From assembly GCA_016195815.1 (NCBI GenBank), contig JACPYX010000021.1, forward strand, positions 173,411 to 237,410: a DNA stretch of 64,000 nt, written 5' to 3'. The DNA comes from Chloroflexota bacterium (GTDB taxonomy: Bacteria > Chloroflexota > Anaerolineae > Anaerolineales > Villigracilaceae). The notes below the pieces were generated by a model. That model had not been told where the DNA came from, did no database searches, and worked only from the letters and a program-made list of their open reading frames with translations. Below are positions 1 through 8,134 of this stretch, one piece after another; positions within the stretch are counted from its first letter, which is position 1, and each line of letters starts with the position of its first letter. Made by a program: the position numbers and the translations under genes.

Positions 1-555
1 GTTGTAGAGGCTGATAAAATTCGGCGCGTCGTCGGGATGCGCGTCCATGTAAGTGTTGATCTCGGAGGCCAGGCCGAGATAGCGCGGGCGGAACTGGCGC
101 ACAACCCATAGCGCGTAATTTTTGTATGAAGCGCGGACTTTGGGGTTCGCAAAACTCGCCTCCCATCCGGCGGGCAGGCCGATGAAATCGCGGCGGTTGA
201 GTCCGTTGAGCGCGTCGATGACGAAGACGTATTCAAGTTTGTTTTGCCGCGCCAGTGCGACCTGGTTGGTGAGATCGGTGCGCGTCTTCGACTCGCCATC
301 CACGCTGTTGACGAAATCTTCCCACGGATCGTTTTGCTGGATCAAAACAAAGTCCGCGTGACCGCCGAGGTCTTTGTAAAGTTTGAAGACGCTGTCGAGC
401 GAGACTTCGGGCGGGGATGGAAAGAATCCGTACGCGGTGCGGCCCGAATCGAAGACTGAATTTTGCGGAGTCGGGAACGGCGTGGCCGGGCCGGATTGTC
501 CGCAGGCCAGCGCGGCCAGCGCAAGAATAAAAATGGCGATAAGAATACGTTTCAT
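1..555 (-). CDS. Secreted lipoprotein, possibly glycoside-hydrolase-like (cut by window edge)
   Basis: Only the first 185 codons lie in the window and the frame runs open off base 1. Residues 4-17 form a hydrophobic signal segment ending in Ala-Leu-Ala-Cys, a lipobox, so Cys18 should be lipidated and the protein anchored outside the membrane. The rest alternates strand-like and helix-like stretches as in a TIM barrel. It ends near Gly-Leu-Ala-Ser-Glu-Ile-Asn (Glu165), which resembles the acid/base Glu of clan GH-A glycoside hydrolases; this is inference, and the nucleophile would lie beyond the edge. The ATG overlaps the stop of the anti-sigma gene by 4 bases (ATGA), so translation is probably coupled. 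It may be a target gene of the neighbouring sigma factor. A non-enzymatic barrel is the alternative. Confidence 0.7.
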   Translation of the reverse strand, partial: MKRILIAIFILALAALACGQSGPATPFPTPQNSVFDSGRTAYGFFPSPPEVSLDSVFKLYKDLGGHADFVLIQQNDPWEDFVNSVDGESKTRTDLTNQVALARQNKLEYVFVIDALNGLNRRDFIGLPAGWEASFANPKVRASYKNYALWVVRQFRPRYLGLASEINTYMDAHPDDAPNFISLYN

Positions 556-1112
556 TTTTGGACCTCGCGGCGGTTTCGCAATAAAAATAGATTTCCAACC
601 AGCCAAAGCAGGAAAACGCTTATGGCAATAAAGGCGATGTTGAAGGATGAGAGGTTGAAAGTTGAAGGTTGGAATGTTGGGATGGAGAATGGATGATGGA
701 GGAAGGTGAATAGGGAATAGGGATCTGGAAATTGGAAATGAAGTATTTCAAGTTGAAAAGTTGGAATTTGAAATTGTGAAAATTTGAAAGCCGGGACAGG
801 TGGAATGAATCTCGCGACTTGCGTTGAGAGCCAGAACAACATGCCCAGCGCCGCGCCGGCCTGGGCGGCGAAAAACGGCGTCAAGATGCGGGGCTGTTTT
901 TGCGGGAGGCGCGAAAGAACATTGGCTGAAAGATCATGCGCGAGCCGCGCTTCGGGAAGTTCGGCCAGCGAAGTAAATATGAAACGCAATTCGTCGAGAC
1001 GCGCGGCGCAATCTTCACAAGTTTGCAAATGTGAATCGAATTTGCGCCTTGTCGTTTCGTCGAGCATATCGTCGAGATATTCGTTGAGTTGAGAGTCAGT
1101 CAGATGATCCAT
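552..1112 (-). CDS. Anti-sigma factor with zinc-binding N terminus and unusual Phe/Pro-rich linker
   Basis: This 186-residue protein follows an ECF sigma gene and overlaps it by 17 bases, the usual arrangement for a cognate anti-sigma factor. Residues 1-60 look like the ZAS fold with His28-x3-Cys32-x2-Cys35, which in this family binds zinc and clamps the sigma factor. Two hydrophobic segments follow, near residues 80-104 and 157-178, so the protein probably sits in the membrane. The stretch between them (residues about 106-158, bases 639-797) is rich in Phe, Pro, Ser, Thr and Gln. It is encoded by DNA resembling the TTGAAAGTTGAAGG-type repeats found between genes elsewhere in the window, so the linker is probably repeat-derived. 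Confidence 0.8.
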   Translation of the reverse strand: MDHLTDSQLNEYLDDMLDETTRRKFDSHLQTCEDCAARLDELRFIFTSLAELPEARLAHDLSANVLSRLPQKQPRILTPFFAAQAGAALGMLFWLSTQVARFIPPVPAFKFSQFQIPTFQLEILHFQFPDPYSLFTFLHHPFSIPTFQPSTFNLSSFNIAFIAISVFLLWLVGNLFLLRNRREVQK

Positions 1113-1650
1113 ATAAATCTTTCAATCTTTCGGCGAGAATTTTCCTGGCGCGAAACAAATCGCTTTTCACATCGCTCAACGGGCGCTTCAATTCCTTTGC
1201 AATTTCTCCGTAACTCAATTCCTGAAAATGTCTCAGTTCGATGACCAGACGATAACGCGGTGGCAGGCGATTCAATTCGCTGCGGATGCGCTCAGCGCGG
1301 GCGCGGTTAACGGTCAGCGCTTCGGGGCCGGGATTTGGATCGGGCGCGGGGGCCGCTTCATCGTCCAGGCTGGAGGCGGGTTTGGCTGCCTCGAGGCGGT
1401 TGAGGCACACGTTGACGGCGATGCGCTTGAGCCACGGGGCGAGCGAGCGATCCACATCAAACTTGTCGAAGAATTGAAAAGCGCGAATGAAAGTCTCCTG
1501 CGCCGCGTCTTCCGCGTCGCGTGCGTTGCCGAGCACATGATAAGCAGCGTTGAACACTGCCTGCTGATAGCGGCGCACGATCTCGCTAAAAGCATTGTGG
1601 TCGCCTTGCGCGGCGCGCGCGGCCAGTTCGCTATCGTCTGCAGGCTGCAT
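1096..1650 (-). CDS. RNA polymerase sigma factor, ECF (sigma-70 family)
   Basis: The product has 184 residues, typical for ECF sigma factors, which carry only regions 2 and 4. Region 2 spans about residues 20-66 and contains the Asp-Ala-Glu-Asp-Ala-Ala-Gln-Glu-Thr-Phe signature of the -10-binding helix. Region 4 spans about 120-177 with a helix-turn-helix around Leu-Ser-Tyr-Gly-Glu-Ile-Ala. The two are joined by an Ala/Pro-rich linker. It directs RNA polymerase to a specific regulon and is held inactive by the partner encoded just downstream. The three genes sigma, anti-sigma and lipoprotein overlap and should be one transcript. No target promoter motif could be fixed from the sequence. Confidence 0.93.
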   Translation of the reverse strand: MQPADDSELAARAAQGDHNAFSEIVRRYQQAVFNAAYHVLGNARDAEDAAQETFIRAFQFFDKFDVDRSLAPWLKRIAVNVCLNRLEAAKPASSLDDEAAPAPDPNPGPEALTVNRARAERIRSELNRLPPRYRLVIELRHFQELSYGEIAKELKRPLSDVKSDLFRARKILAERLKDLYGSSD

Positions 1651-1723
1651 CTCTAAATTGTAGTACAGGGGAAAGGCGGGAAAAGTTGCAAAGGGCGCAA
1701 GTGTTTTTGTGCAGGCCCGATTT

Positions 1724-2779
1724 CTAGAAGATCCTTGTTTCGGATTCGGATGCGCTTATCCGATCTTGATCTTTCGCGGCAAGATATGAAGCGATGAGTA
1801 CCATGCTTGTACCCGCGATGAACAGGAACAGCCCTTCCCATCCGGCGGGTTTAAGCATTTCGCGCAAGGCGGCATCCACGATACTGCGGATGGTGTTTGC
1901 TGCTTCGATTGGTATGTCAATAGGGATGCGGCGCGAGATGACCCGTTCCGCTAAAGCGCGGAAGAGCGGCGCGCCGCCGAAACCAATGACCGCGCCCGGC
2001 AGGCCGGCCAACAGCAGCGGCCAGCCCCACCAATTCAGCCAGCTTCTAAATGTGCGTACTGCCAGCAGCGTGATGGCGAGCAACAAGGCCAGCGGAACAA
2101 GCGGACTGAGCCGCGCTAGAAATCTCAAAGCGTTGAGAGATTCAATGCGGGATTGTTGAGCGGCATTCGGGCTGACCAGCAATGCCTGGTCTGGGATGGC
2201 GGCCGCTGCGGCCTGCAATTGGGCCTGGAGAAACGGGGCGGCGAGATCGAGTGCCTTCTCCGGCGGGTTGCAGAGTTCCTGTCCGAATGTAAATATCATC
2301 GCGGCCAGTTGTTCGACGGTGCAATCCGGCTGGGATTTGATGATGGACAGGGCGGCGTTTAGGCCGTTGGGGCTCGATAAACTCTGCTTAAGCGGCACGA
2401 ACGATATATACGGGGTTTGCGTCTCGCCGTTGAGATAAGCAAAGAACTGGTTAATCGCGTCTTCGGTCATTACCTGAAGTTGTTCGGGCGGCAGCAGGTT
2501 TTCGATCAGCACTTTCCAATCTTCGGGGCTCATTTGTTTGGCAAAAGCAGGCGCGTTGTTGTCCAGGTTTTTGGACAGCACATTTCCCAGCAGGGCGGGG
2601 AATAGTTGATAAAAATTCTCCTTGACCAGCGCGCTCTGATAAGTGGCGGGATTGAAGGCGCGTAATTCAACGTTGAAGACCATAAGCGCGGCCAGGGCCG
2701 TCACGATGAAAAGAATGGCGCAGAGTATGGCCGCAGTTTGTGCGATCATGTTTGGTGCGCTGGCCGATTTATTATCCAT
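1724..2779 (-). CDS. Hypothetical multi-pass membrane protein
   Basis: I do not recognise this 351-residue protein. It has one N-terminal membrane segment (about residues 12-35), a soluble, probably extracytoplasmic domain of about 180 residues with many Pro, Asn and Gln, then three further membrane segments in the last 140 residues (a Leu/Ala-rich one, a Trp/Gly-rich one, and one near the C terminus). It ends with a charged cytoplasmic tail. It starts 20 bases downstream of the amidohydrolase gene and looks like part of the same minus-strand operon. Its membrane layout would suit a sensor or an envelope protein, but nothing in the sequence settles this. Confidence 0.75.
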   Translation of the reverse strand: MDNKSASAPNMIAQTAAILCAILFIVTALAALMVFNVELRAFNPATYQSALVKENFYQLFPALLGNVLSKNLDNNAPAFAKQMSPEDWKVLIENLLPPEQLQVMTEDAINQFFAYLNGETQTPYISFVPLKQSLSSPNGLNAALSIIKSQPDCTVEQLAAMIFTFGQELCNPPEKALDLAAPFLQAQLQAAAAAIPDQALLVSPNAAQQSRIESLNALRFLARLSPLVPLALLLAITLLAVRTFRSWLNWWGWPLLLAGLPGAVIGFGGAPLFRALAERVISRRIPIDIPIEAANTIRSIVDAALREMLKPAGWEGLFLFIAGTSMVLIASYLAAKDQDRISASESETRIF

Positions 2780-2799
2780 GCGGGTATCCTTTTCGCCCG

Positions 2800-4776
2800 T
2801 TATTTGTTTTTGACCACATCAATATAATCTTCTGTAACCGTTGTGCTGCCGGCAATGCCAAGCATCGCCAGTAATTCGCCCGCCAGCGCGGCTTTGTGTT
2901 CCGCATCGGTGCGGCTCCACGTGCGGCTCTTGATCTCGATATAATGTCCGAGCATGGGTTCGATCATCTCGTCCACGTTGACAAAGAATTCGGTGTCTTT
3001 GAATTTCACCAGCCAGCGTTCACGATCTTTCGTGATCGTGACCTCCGCTTTCGGCCTGAAGTATTCGCGATAGAAGCGCAGGCTTTGCGCGGCGGGGGCG
3101 ATGAAGCGGCTGCGTGAAAGCACGACATCGTGCGCCAGTTTGTCTTCACGCTTCTGACCGAGCAATGTCAAACGCGGGCGCGTGGTGGTGACACTGCCTT
3201 TCTCGTCGAGAAAATCATCTTCGCGGTAACGCAGATGTCCCTGGCTGAAATCGTCGAATGAGAAATATACATCATGCTGTTTATAATGCCGATAGCGAAC
3301 GATCTCGATCTCCGGCCGCTTCATGGCCTCGACGATGGGACGGTCGTCCGCTAATTTGACCTTGACCTGCACCTCGAAAGATTCCTCCTCCGTCGAGCCG
3401 CCCAGCGCGATCAGCTTCGACAACACCGATTGCTCGCGCTCGATCAGGAATGCGTCTATCTTCCTGGCAACGTCCGCGGCCTGGGCGAGCAGCTCCTCTT
3501 CATCCAGCGTCTGCAATTGATGGGCGCGCATCAACCATTTGCCGTTGACCATCACGTCAGTGACATCGGTAGACTTGCTTGCGTAAACGATCTGGGCGTA
3601 AGCGCTGTTGGGGTCACGGAAGAAACGCGGCGAGCTGTGCATTGGATTGGCATTGATCAGGATTAGGTCGGCGCGGCGGCCCGCGGTCAGCGAACCGGTC
3701 AGGTGTCCGATGTGAAGCGCCTGTGCGCCGAGGCGGGTTGCCATCGTCAATGCGGTGGCGGCGGGCAGGGAAGTCGGGTCATTCGTCACGGCCTTGGCGA
3801 TGAAGGCTGCCAGGCGCACTTCTTCGAACATGTCGAGGTCGTTGTTGGATGCAGGACCGTCTGTACCGATACCGACATTGAGTCCGGTTTCGAGCATCTT
3901 CACCACGGGCGCAAAGCCTGAAGCGAGTTTGAGGTTCGACGATGGGTTGTGTGAAACGCCCGCGCCCGCATGAAGCAAAGTACGCATTTCGCCTGTGTCA
4001 ATGTGGACGCAGTGAGCGGCGATGACTTTTGCCTCGAAGAGTCCCTGCTTCTTCACGTAAGGCACGACCGGCATCCCGTTTTCGCTGCGCATGTTTTCCA
4101 CTTCAAAGGATGTTTCGGCGATGTGGATGTGCAGGGGCACGTCGAACTCTTTGGCAAGTTCGGCGGTGGCGCGCAGGATCTCCGGCGTACAAGTGTACGG
4201 TGCGTGCGGCGCGATAGCCGGGACGATGAGCGGATGTCCCTTCCAGCGTTGGATGTAGTCGCGCGCGATCTCCATCGAATCTTCGTAAGAGGCCGCGTCG
4301 GCCACGGGGAATTTGAGCACCGATTGTCCGCAGACGGCGCGCATGCCTGCCTCAGCCGTGGCTTTGGCGACATCTTCTTCAAAGAAATACATGTCGTTGA
4401 ACGTCGTCACGCCCGAACGGATCAATTCGGCGCAGGCGATCTGCGTACCGAGCCGCACGAATTCCGGCGAAACATACTCGCGTTCCACCGGCCACATATA
4501 GCCGCTCAGCCACACGTCGAGGCGCAGGTCGTCGGCCAGGCCGCGTAGCAGGGTCATCGGAACGTGGGTGTGCGCGTTGACCAGGCCGGGCATGAGCAGG
4601 CTGCCGCGGCAGTCAACCGTCTCTTTTCCAGCGTATTCTTTTTTGATCTCGGATTCCGGCCCAATTGCGACGATTGAATCTCCGCTTATGGCAATGGCGC
4701 CGGGGTTGTATTGATTCATTTGCTCGTCCATGCTCAGGATGTGGGCATTGGTGAGAAGGATGTCCGTTGTTTTCAT
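2800..4776 (-). CDS. Amidohydrolase (SAH/MTA deaminase type) fused to a C-terminal CYTH domain
   Basis: The N-terminal 445 residues or so are a TRZ/ATZ-type amidohydrolase. They carry the metal motif His69-Thr-His71, a later His-Ile-His-Ile-Ala-Glu strand, Ala-Ala-His-Cys-Val-His, and Gly-Thr-Asp-Gly-Pro-Ala-Ser-Asn-Asn with the catalytic Asp. This pattern is that of S-adenosylhomocysteine/5-methylthioadenosine deaminases. From about residue 480 to the end the sequence matches the CYTH fold (class IV adenylate cyclase/thiamine triphosphatase): Glu-Val-Gln-Val-Lys at the entry, Gln-His-Asp-Val-Tyr-Phe, Leu-Arg-Tyr-Arg-Glu, and a final Leu-Gly-His-Tyr-Ile-Glu-Ile-Lys strand. The ATG at 4776 is chosen over one 30 bases upstream because AGGAGA lies at the right distance before it. 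The fusion is unusual. Confidence 0.88.
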   Translation of the reverse strand: MKTTDILLTNAHILSMDEQMNQYNPGAIAISGDSIVAIGPESEIKKEYAGKETVDCRGSLLMPGLVNAHTHVPMTLLRGLADDLRLDVWLSGYMWPVEREYVSPEFVRLGTQIACAELIRSGVTTFNDMYFFEEDVAKATAEAGMRAVCGQSVLKFPVADAASYEDSMEIARDYIQRWKGHPLIVPAIAPHAPYTCTPEILRATAELAKEFDVPLHIHIAETSFEVENMRSENGMPVVPYVKKQGLFEAKVIAAHCVHIDTGEMRTLLHAGAGVSHNPSSNLKLASGFAPVVKMLETGLNVGIGTDGPASNNDLDMFEEVRLAAFIAKAVTNDPTSLPAATALTMATRLGAQALHIGHLTGSLTAGRRADLILINANPMHSSPRFFRDPNSAYAQIVYASKSTDVTDVMVNGKWLMRAHQLQTLDEEELLAQAADVARKIDAFLIEREQSVLSKLIALGGSTEEESFEVQVKVKLADDRPIVEAMKRPEIEIVRYRHYKQHDVYFSFDDFSQGHLRYREDDFLDEKGSVTTTRPRLTLLGQKREDKLAHDVVLSRSRFIAPAAQSLRFYREYFRPKAEVTITKDRERWLVKFKDTEFFVNVDEMIEPMLGHYIEIKSRTWSRTDAEHKAALAGELLAMLGIAGSTTVTEDYIDVVKNK

Positions 4777-4809
4777 AATGTCTCCTTGTAACGTAATTGC
4801 GAGCAATTG

Positions 4810-5778
4810 TTACTTTATAAAATTCACCAGAACATTCAATGTCTTCAAATTCATTTCGAAATCGGTGTCTTTGTGGTTTGTTAATTCCATATCCACTGCC
4901 GCGATGCCCTGCGAGACGGCGTAATCGGCCAGTGTGCCGGTGTAAACACAGCCGGTATTAATGGGCGGGTAGGGATAGGTCGTCACATTTGCAATGGCCT
5001 GTGCCAGCCGCTTGGAATTTTCGTCCCACGGATCACCGCCCGGAAAAATGCCGAGCGCGGCGGAATGATAACTAATCAGCGCTTGGATCTTGTGCGAAGT
5101 GATGAATCTCATCAGGATGCGCGTCTCCGGTTCGGAGGCCGGGCCGCTGCCGCTGGTGGTTGGGCTTGAATCGTAACAGCCGGAACGGCCCCAGGTCGGG
5201 GCCCAGTTGACCGGGAAGTTGCGGTTCAAATCCACGCCGCGCGCATTGACGCGGCCATCTATGTCGTGACTGCGCGCGTCGCCGTCGGGGTTGAGGTCGC
5301 GCAGGATGTAGAGCGTTACGTCGCTGGGAATCGCTTCGGGGTGATCGTTGATATATGTTATTAGCTGGTCGGCCAGCGCGATTGTATTCCACTCATAGCC
5401 GCCGTTGATGCCCGCCACGATCATCAGTTGTTTTTCGCCCTGCCCGAATGTGTATACTTCGATTGGGCGGCCGGAAGTCGAGAATCCGATTACATTCGAT
5501 TTTTGTCCGTTGACCAGGAAGAAGGGCGTTGCTGTGTACTCAACATATTGCGTCGAACGCGGGTTGGGTGTGATGGTCGGCAGGTAGAAGGAGGTCGGCG
5601 CGGGTGTGATGGTGGGGTAGGGCGTTCCTTGCGGGTTCGTGAAGCCCGCGGCTTGCGCGGGCCGCTCGGTCAAATATAAAACCAGGATGGTTAGAAGAGC
5701 GGCGCAGCCGATGCCGTTCAAACTCCAGGCCAGAATCACCCAGCCAGCGTTTTTTTGTCGACGCGGCGCGCGCATCAA
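4810..5778 (-). CDS. M14-family zinc carboxypeptidase-like protein with an altered zinc ligand
   Basis: This 322-residue protein has one N-terminal membrane segment (about residues 12-36), a Pro/Thr-rich spacer, and an M14 peptidase domain that should lie outside the cell. Family landmarks are visible: Asp-Leu-Asn-Arg-Asn-Phe for substrate binding, Ser-Tyr-His-Ser-Ala with the last zinc His, and Asp-Met-Glu-Leu-Thr near the C terminus as the catalytic-Glu region. The first zinc motif, which normally has His at this point, reads Gly-Ile-Asn-Gly-Gly-Tyr-Glu, with an AAC codon where CAC would be expected. Zinc binding may therefore be weakened or lost. The start overlaps the cinA stop by 4 bases, so the two genes are coupled. 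Confidence 0.82.
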   Translation of the reverse strand: MMRAPRRQKNAGWVILAWSLNGIGCAALLTILVLYLTERPAQAAGFTNPQGTPYPTITPAPTSFYLPTITPNPRSTQYVEYTATPFFLVNGQKSNVIGFSTSGRPIEVYTFGQGEKQLMIVAGINGGYEWNTIALADQLITYINDHPEAIPSDVTLYILRDLNPDGDARSHDIDGRVNARGVDLNRNFPVNWAPTWGRSGCYDSSPTTSGSGPASEPETRILMRFITSHKIQALISYHSAALGIFPGGDPWDENSKRLAQAIANVTTYPYPPINTGCVYTGTLADYAVSQGIAAVDMELTNHKDTDFEMNLKTLNVLVNFIK

Positions 5779-6902
5779 GCCGCCTCCTGCGCGGCAGTTC
5801 GAAGCCAGTTCAACGCTATGTTCATGGCCCAGCGCGGCAAGCTGCGCGGCGGGCCGCCGTAGGTGATGCGGTGAGTCTTTTCTCCGAGCGGGGTGATGAG
5901 AACCATTTCGGCGGCGTGTTGGTCGGGGTGGACGGAAACACCAAGCACCGCGTCGACGTTGGCCTGGGCGCGGGCGGCGCGCACTGCCTCCATAAGGGCG
6001 TCCGCTTCAAGGTCCGGATGTGAGGCGGTGTGCGGAACGATGCGGGCCAGTCGCCCATCCAGGCCTGATTCGACCGCCGCGAGAGTCCAGCCGCGTTTGG
6101 CAACGGCATTTAATACAACATCTTCGAGTTTGTCTTCATCCACGCCAAAGATGATTCTGCCGAACCGTTCACGAATCTGGTTCTCGACCTCGGCAATCAT
6201 CTGATCGGCTTCGGCTTCGCTTTTGGCTTTGGCCGCCACGCGGATATCTACCACGCCGGTATGCGCGGCCAGCCCAACGGTTGGGTTGCTAAGCATTTCA
6301 AGATCGGCGATCTTTTCATCTATCAAGCCTTCGCCGAGTCCGGAGCAGTGAAGCACACGGATTTTGATAACATCGCTCAGGTCAAATCGTTTTTGTAAAT
6401 ATGGGATGATCGACTCATGCAGGATGTGTTCCATTTCGTTCGGCACGCCGGGCAGGGAGATGACCGCATTGCGTTCGGTCTCGACGATGAAGGCGGGCGC
6501 GGTGCCGACGGGATTCTTAATGCCCAATGCGCCTTTTGGAACCATTGCCTGCCTCTTTTGGTTTTCGGACGGCTTGCGGCCGTAGCGCCCGATATTTTCC
6601 ACGACTTGTTCCCAAAGATCATCGCGGAATTCGGTTGCCACTCCGGCGGCTTTGGCAACGGCCTCGCGCGTGGGGTCGTCAACCGTGGGGCCAAGCCCGC
6701 CTGTGGTGATGACGATCTCAGCGCGTTGCATCGATTCGCGTATGGCGGATGCGATGCGTTCCACGTTGTCGCCGATGGTGATGGTGCGGTATAAGTCCAC
6801 GCCCAGGCCGCGCAATGTCCGCGCGATGTAGCGTGTGTTGGTATCCACGATTTCACCGAGCAGGATCTCGGTTCCAATAGTAATGATTTCTGCTGATGGC
6901 AT
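5775..6902 (-). CDS. cinA: CinA-family protein, MoCF domain plus degenerate C-terminal domain
   Basis: Residues 1-170 are the MoCF/CinA N-terminal domain, with Ile-Thr-Ile-Gly-Thr-Glu-Ile-Leu-Leu-Gly near the start and Thr-Thr-Gly-Gly-Leu-Gly-Pro-Thr-Val-Asp-Asp further on. CinA proteins act as NMN deamidase and/or ADP-ribose pyrophosphatase in NAD recycling. The C-terminal deamidase motif, normally Glu-Ser-Cys-Thr-Gly-Gly, is replaced here by Glu-Ser-Gly-Leu-Asp-Gly. The active-site Cys is therefore absent and deamidase activity is doubtful. The product is 375 residues, shorter than the usual 410 or so. The ATG at 6902 was chosen because homology begins there; an in-frame upstream extension would overlap the preceding gene. 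Confidence 0.88.
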   Translation of the reverse strand: MPSAEIITIGTEILLGEIVDTNTRYIARTLRGLGVDLYRTITIGDNVERIASAIRESMQRAEIVITTGGLGPTVDDPTREAVAKAAGVATEFRDDLWEQVVENIGRYGRKPSENQKRQAMVPKGALGIKNPVGTAPAFIVETERNAVISLPGVPNEMEHILHESIIPYLQKRFDLSDVIKIRVLHCSGLGEGLIDEKIADLEMLSNPTVGLAAHTGVVDIRVAAKAKSEAEADQMIAEVENQIRERFGRIIFGVDEDKLEDVVLNAVAKRGWTLAAVESGLDGRLARIVPHTASHPDLEADALMEAVRAARAQANVDAVLGVSVHPDQHAAEMVLITPLGEKTHRITYGGPPRSLPRWAMNIALNWLRTAAQEAA

Positions 6903-6937
6903 GTTGATCTGTTGCTCACTCAGGAACAATGCTGCGC

Positions 6938-8116
6938 TTACGGAAAGATCGGTTTGAATTGATTGCGAACGACCTGAAATATTTCGATGTCTGGTGCGGC
7001 GCAATCGCCGTATGTCGAACATGTTATTTTGCCGCTCAAGCCCTGAATACCTTGCATGTTGTAAAGTGCGTCGCGCAATTTCTGGCGCTGGATATACAGT
7101 TTGTCGCCGACCACGACCGCCGATTGCTGCATGGCATAGAACAGCATGTTGGCCGCGTCGTAGGCTTGAAGGTGATAGGGCGCGTTTGGTTTTTCACCAT
7201 ATTTGGCCTGGTATTTATCAGTAAACGTTTGAGGTTCCTGGACTGTATTGGGGCCTGATAGATACATTCCTTCTGAATAAGGCTGTGCCTGTTGAATGAA
7301 ATCGGCGCTGAGCAGGCCGTCCGAACTGATCAGCGCGGCGTTCGAAAGGCCGGCCTCGGAAATCGCGCGGGTGATCGCCGCCCCCTCCTTGGTATAGACC
7401 GGATAGTAAAGTACGTCCGGCTCGCTCAGTGCGGCAAATTTCAAAGCGGTAAGAACATCCTGCCCATTGCTTAGGTCGATCTGTTCGACGCACTCGCCGC
7501 CCAACGGTTGGAAGCTGTCGCAAGCGGCCTGCTGCAATTGCTTTGGATAGGCTGTGCCGTCATGCAGCGTGACCATGCGCCGCAGCCCCAGCACATTGAA
7601 GGCAAATTCAGCCACGGCTTTTCCCTGCGCCTTGTCATTGTAGATCGAACGGAAAAAACCTGGCTGGCGCAGCGACGGATCAGTAAGCGACGGCGCGGTA
7701 CTCGACGGGGAGATCACCAGAAATCCGGCGTCGCTCAGGATTTTGGCAGAAGACAAGGCGGCGCTGGAACAAGTCGCGCCGATCACGCCGATGATGTTCG
7801 GATCGGCGGCCAGCCGCGTAGCTGCCTCTTTTCCTCCCTGCTCGGAACACTGCTCATCCTCCTGGATCAGTTCGACACGACGCCCCAGTACATTGCCTGC
7901 GTCATCCATGGCGATTTGTACGCCGCGCAGAGCGTCAACGCCATATACTTTATTGGGGCCGCTCATGGTCAGCATGGTGGCGATCTTGAGGCTTTCTCCC
8001 GAACCGAGAGTCACGCATCCGAGCGGGTCGGTGCATTTAAAAGCAGTCACTGTGCCACAGGCTGAAATAAGAATACTGGCAAGCGCCAGCAAAGCAAATA
8101 AGGGAAATCGTTTCAT
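6938..8116 (-). CDS. Substrate-binding lipoprotein of a LivJ-type ABC transporter (second copy)
   Basis: This 392-residue protein has a signal peptide ending in Leu-Ile-Ser-Ala-Cys, a lipobox, so it should be tethered outside the membrane. The mature part follows the LivJ/periplasmic-binding type I plan: an Ile-Ala-Thr-Met-Leu-Thr-Met-Ser-Gly-Pro entry strand, Arg-Gly-Val-Gln-Ile-Ala helix, Val-Ile-Gly-Ala-Thr-Cys-Ser turn and a Ser-Pro-Ser-Ser-Thr ligand-contact loop. It follows the oxidase gene by 18 bases and would share the LivHMGF channel encoded upstream. It is clearly a different sequence from the first binding protein at 13711-14964, so the transporter may accept two kinds of ligand. 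Confidence 0.9.
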   Translation of the reverse strand: MKRFPLFALLALASILISACGTVTAFKCTDPLGCVTLGSGESLKIATMLTMSGPNKVYGVDALRGVQIAMDDAGNVLGRRVELIQEDEQCSEQGGKEAATRLAADPNIIGVIGATCSSAALSSAKILSDAGFLVISPSSTAPSLTDPSLRQPGFFRSIYNDKAQGKAVAEFAFNVLGLRRMVTLHDGTAYPKQLQQAACDSFQPLGGECVEQIDLSNGQDVLTALKFAALSEPDVLYYPVYTKEGAAITRAISEAGLSNAALISSDGLLSADFIQQAQPYSEGMYLSGPNTVQEPQTFTDKYQAKYGEKPNAPYHLQAYDAANMLFYAMQQSAVVVGDKLYIQRQKLRDALYNMQGIQGLSGKITCSTYGDCAAPDIEIFQVVRNQFKPIFP

Positions 8117-8134
8117 GGTTTTCTCCTCAGGAGA

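Noticed and set aside
3970..4548. 192-codon plus-strand frame opposite the amidohydrolase
   Set aside because: Shadow frame; the opposing strand carries the metal-binding motifs.
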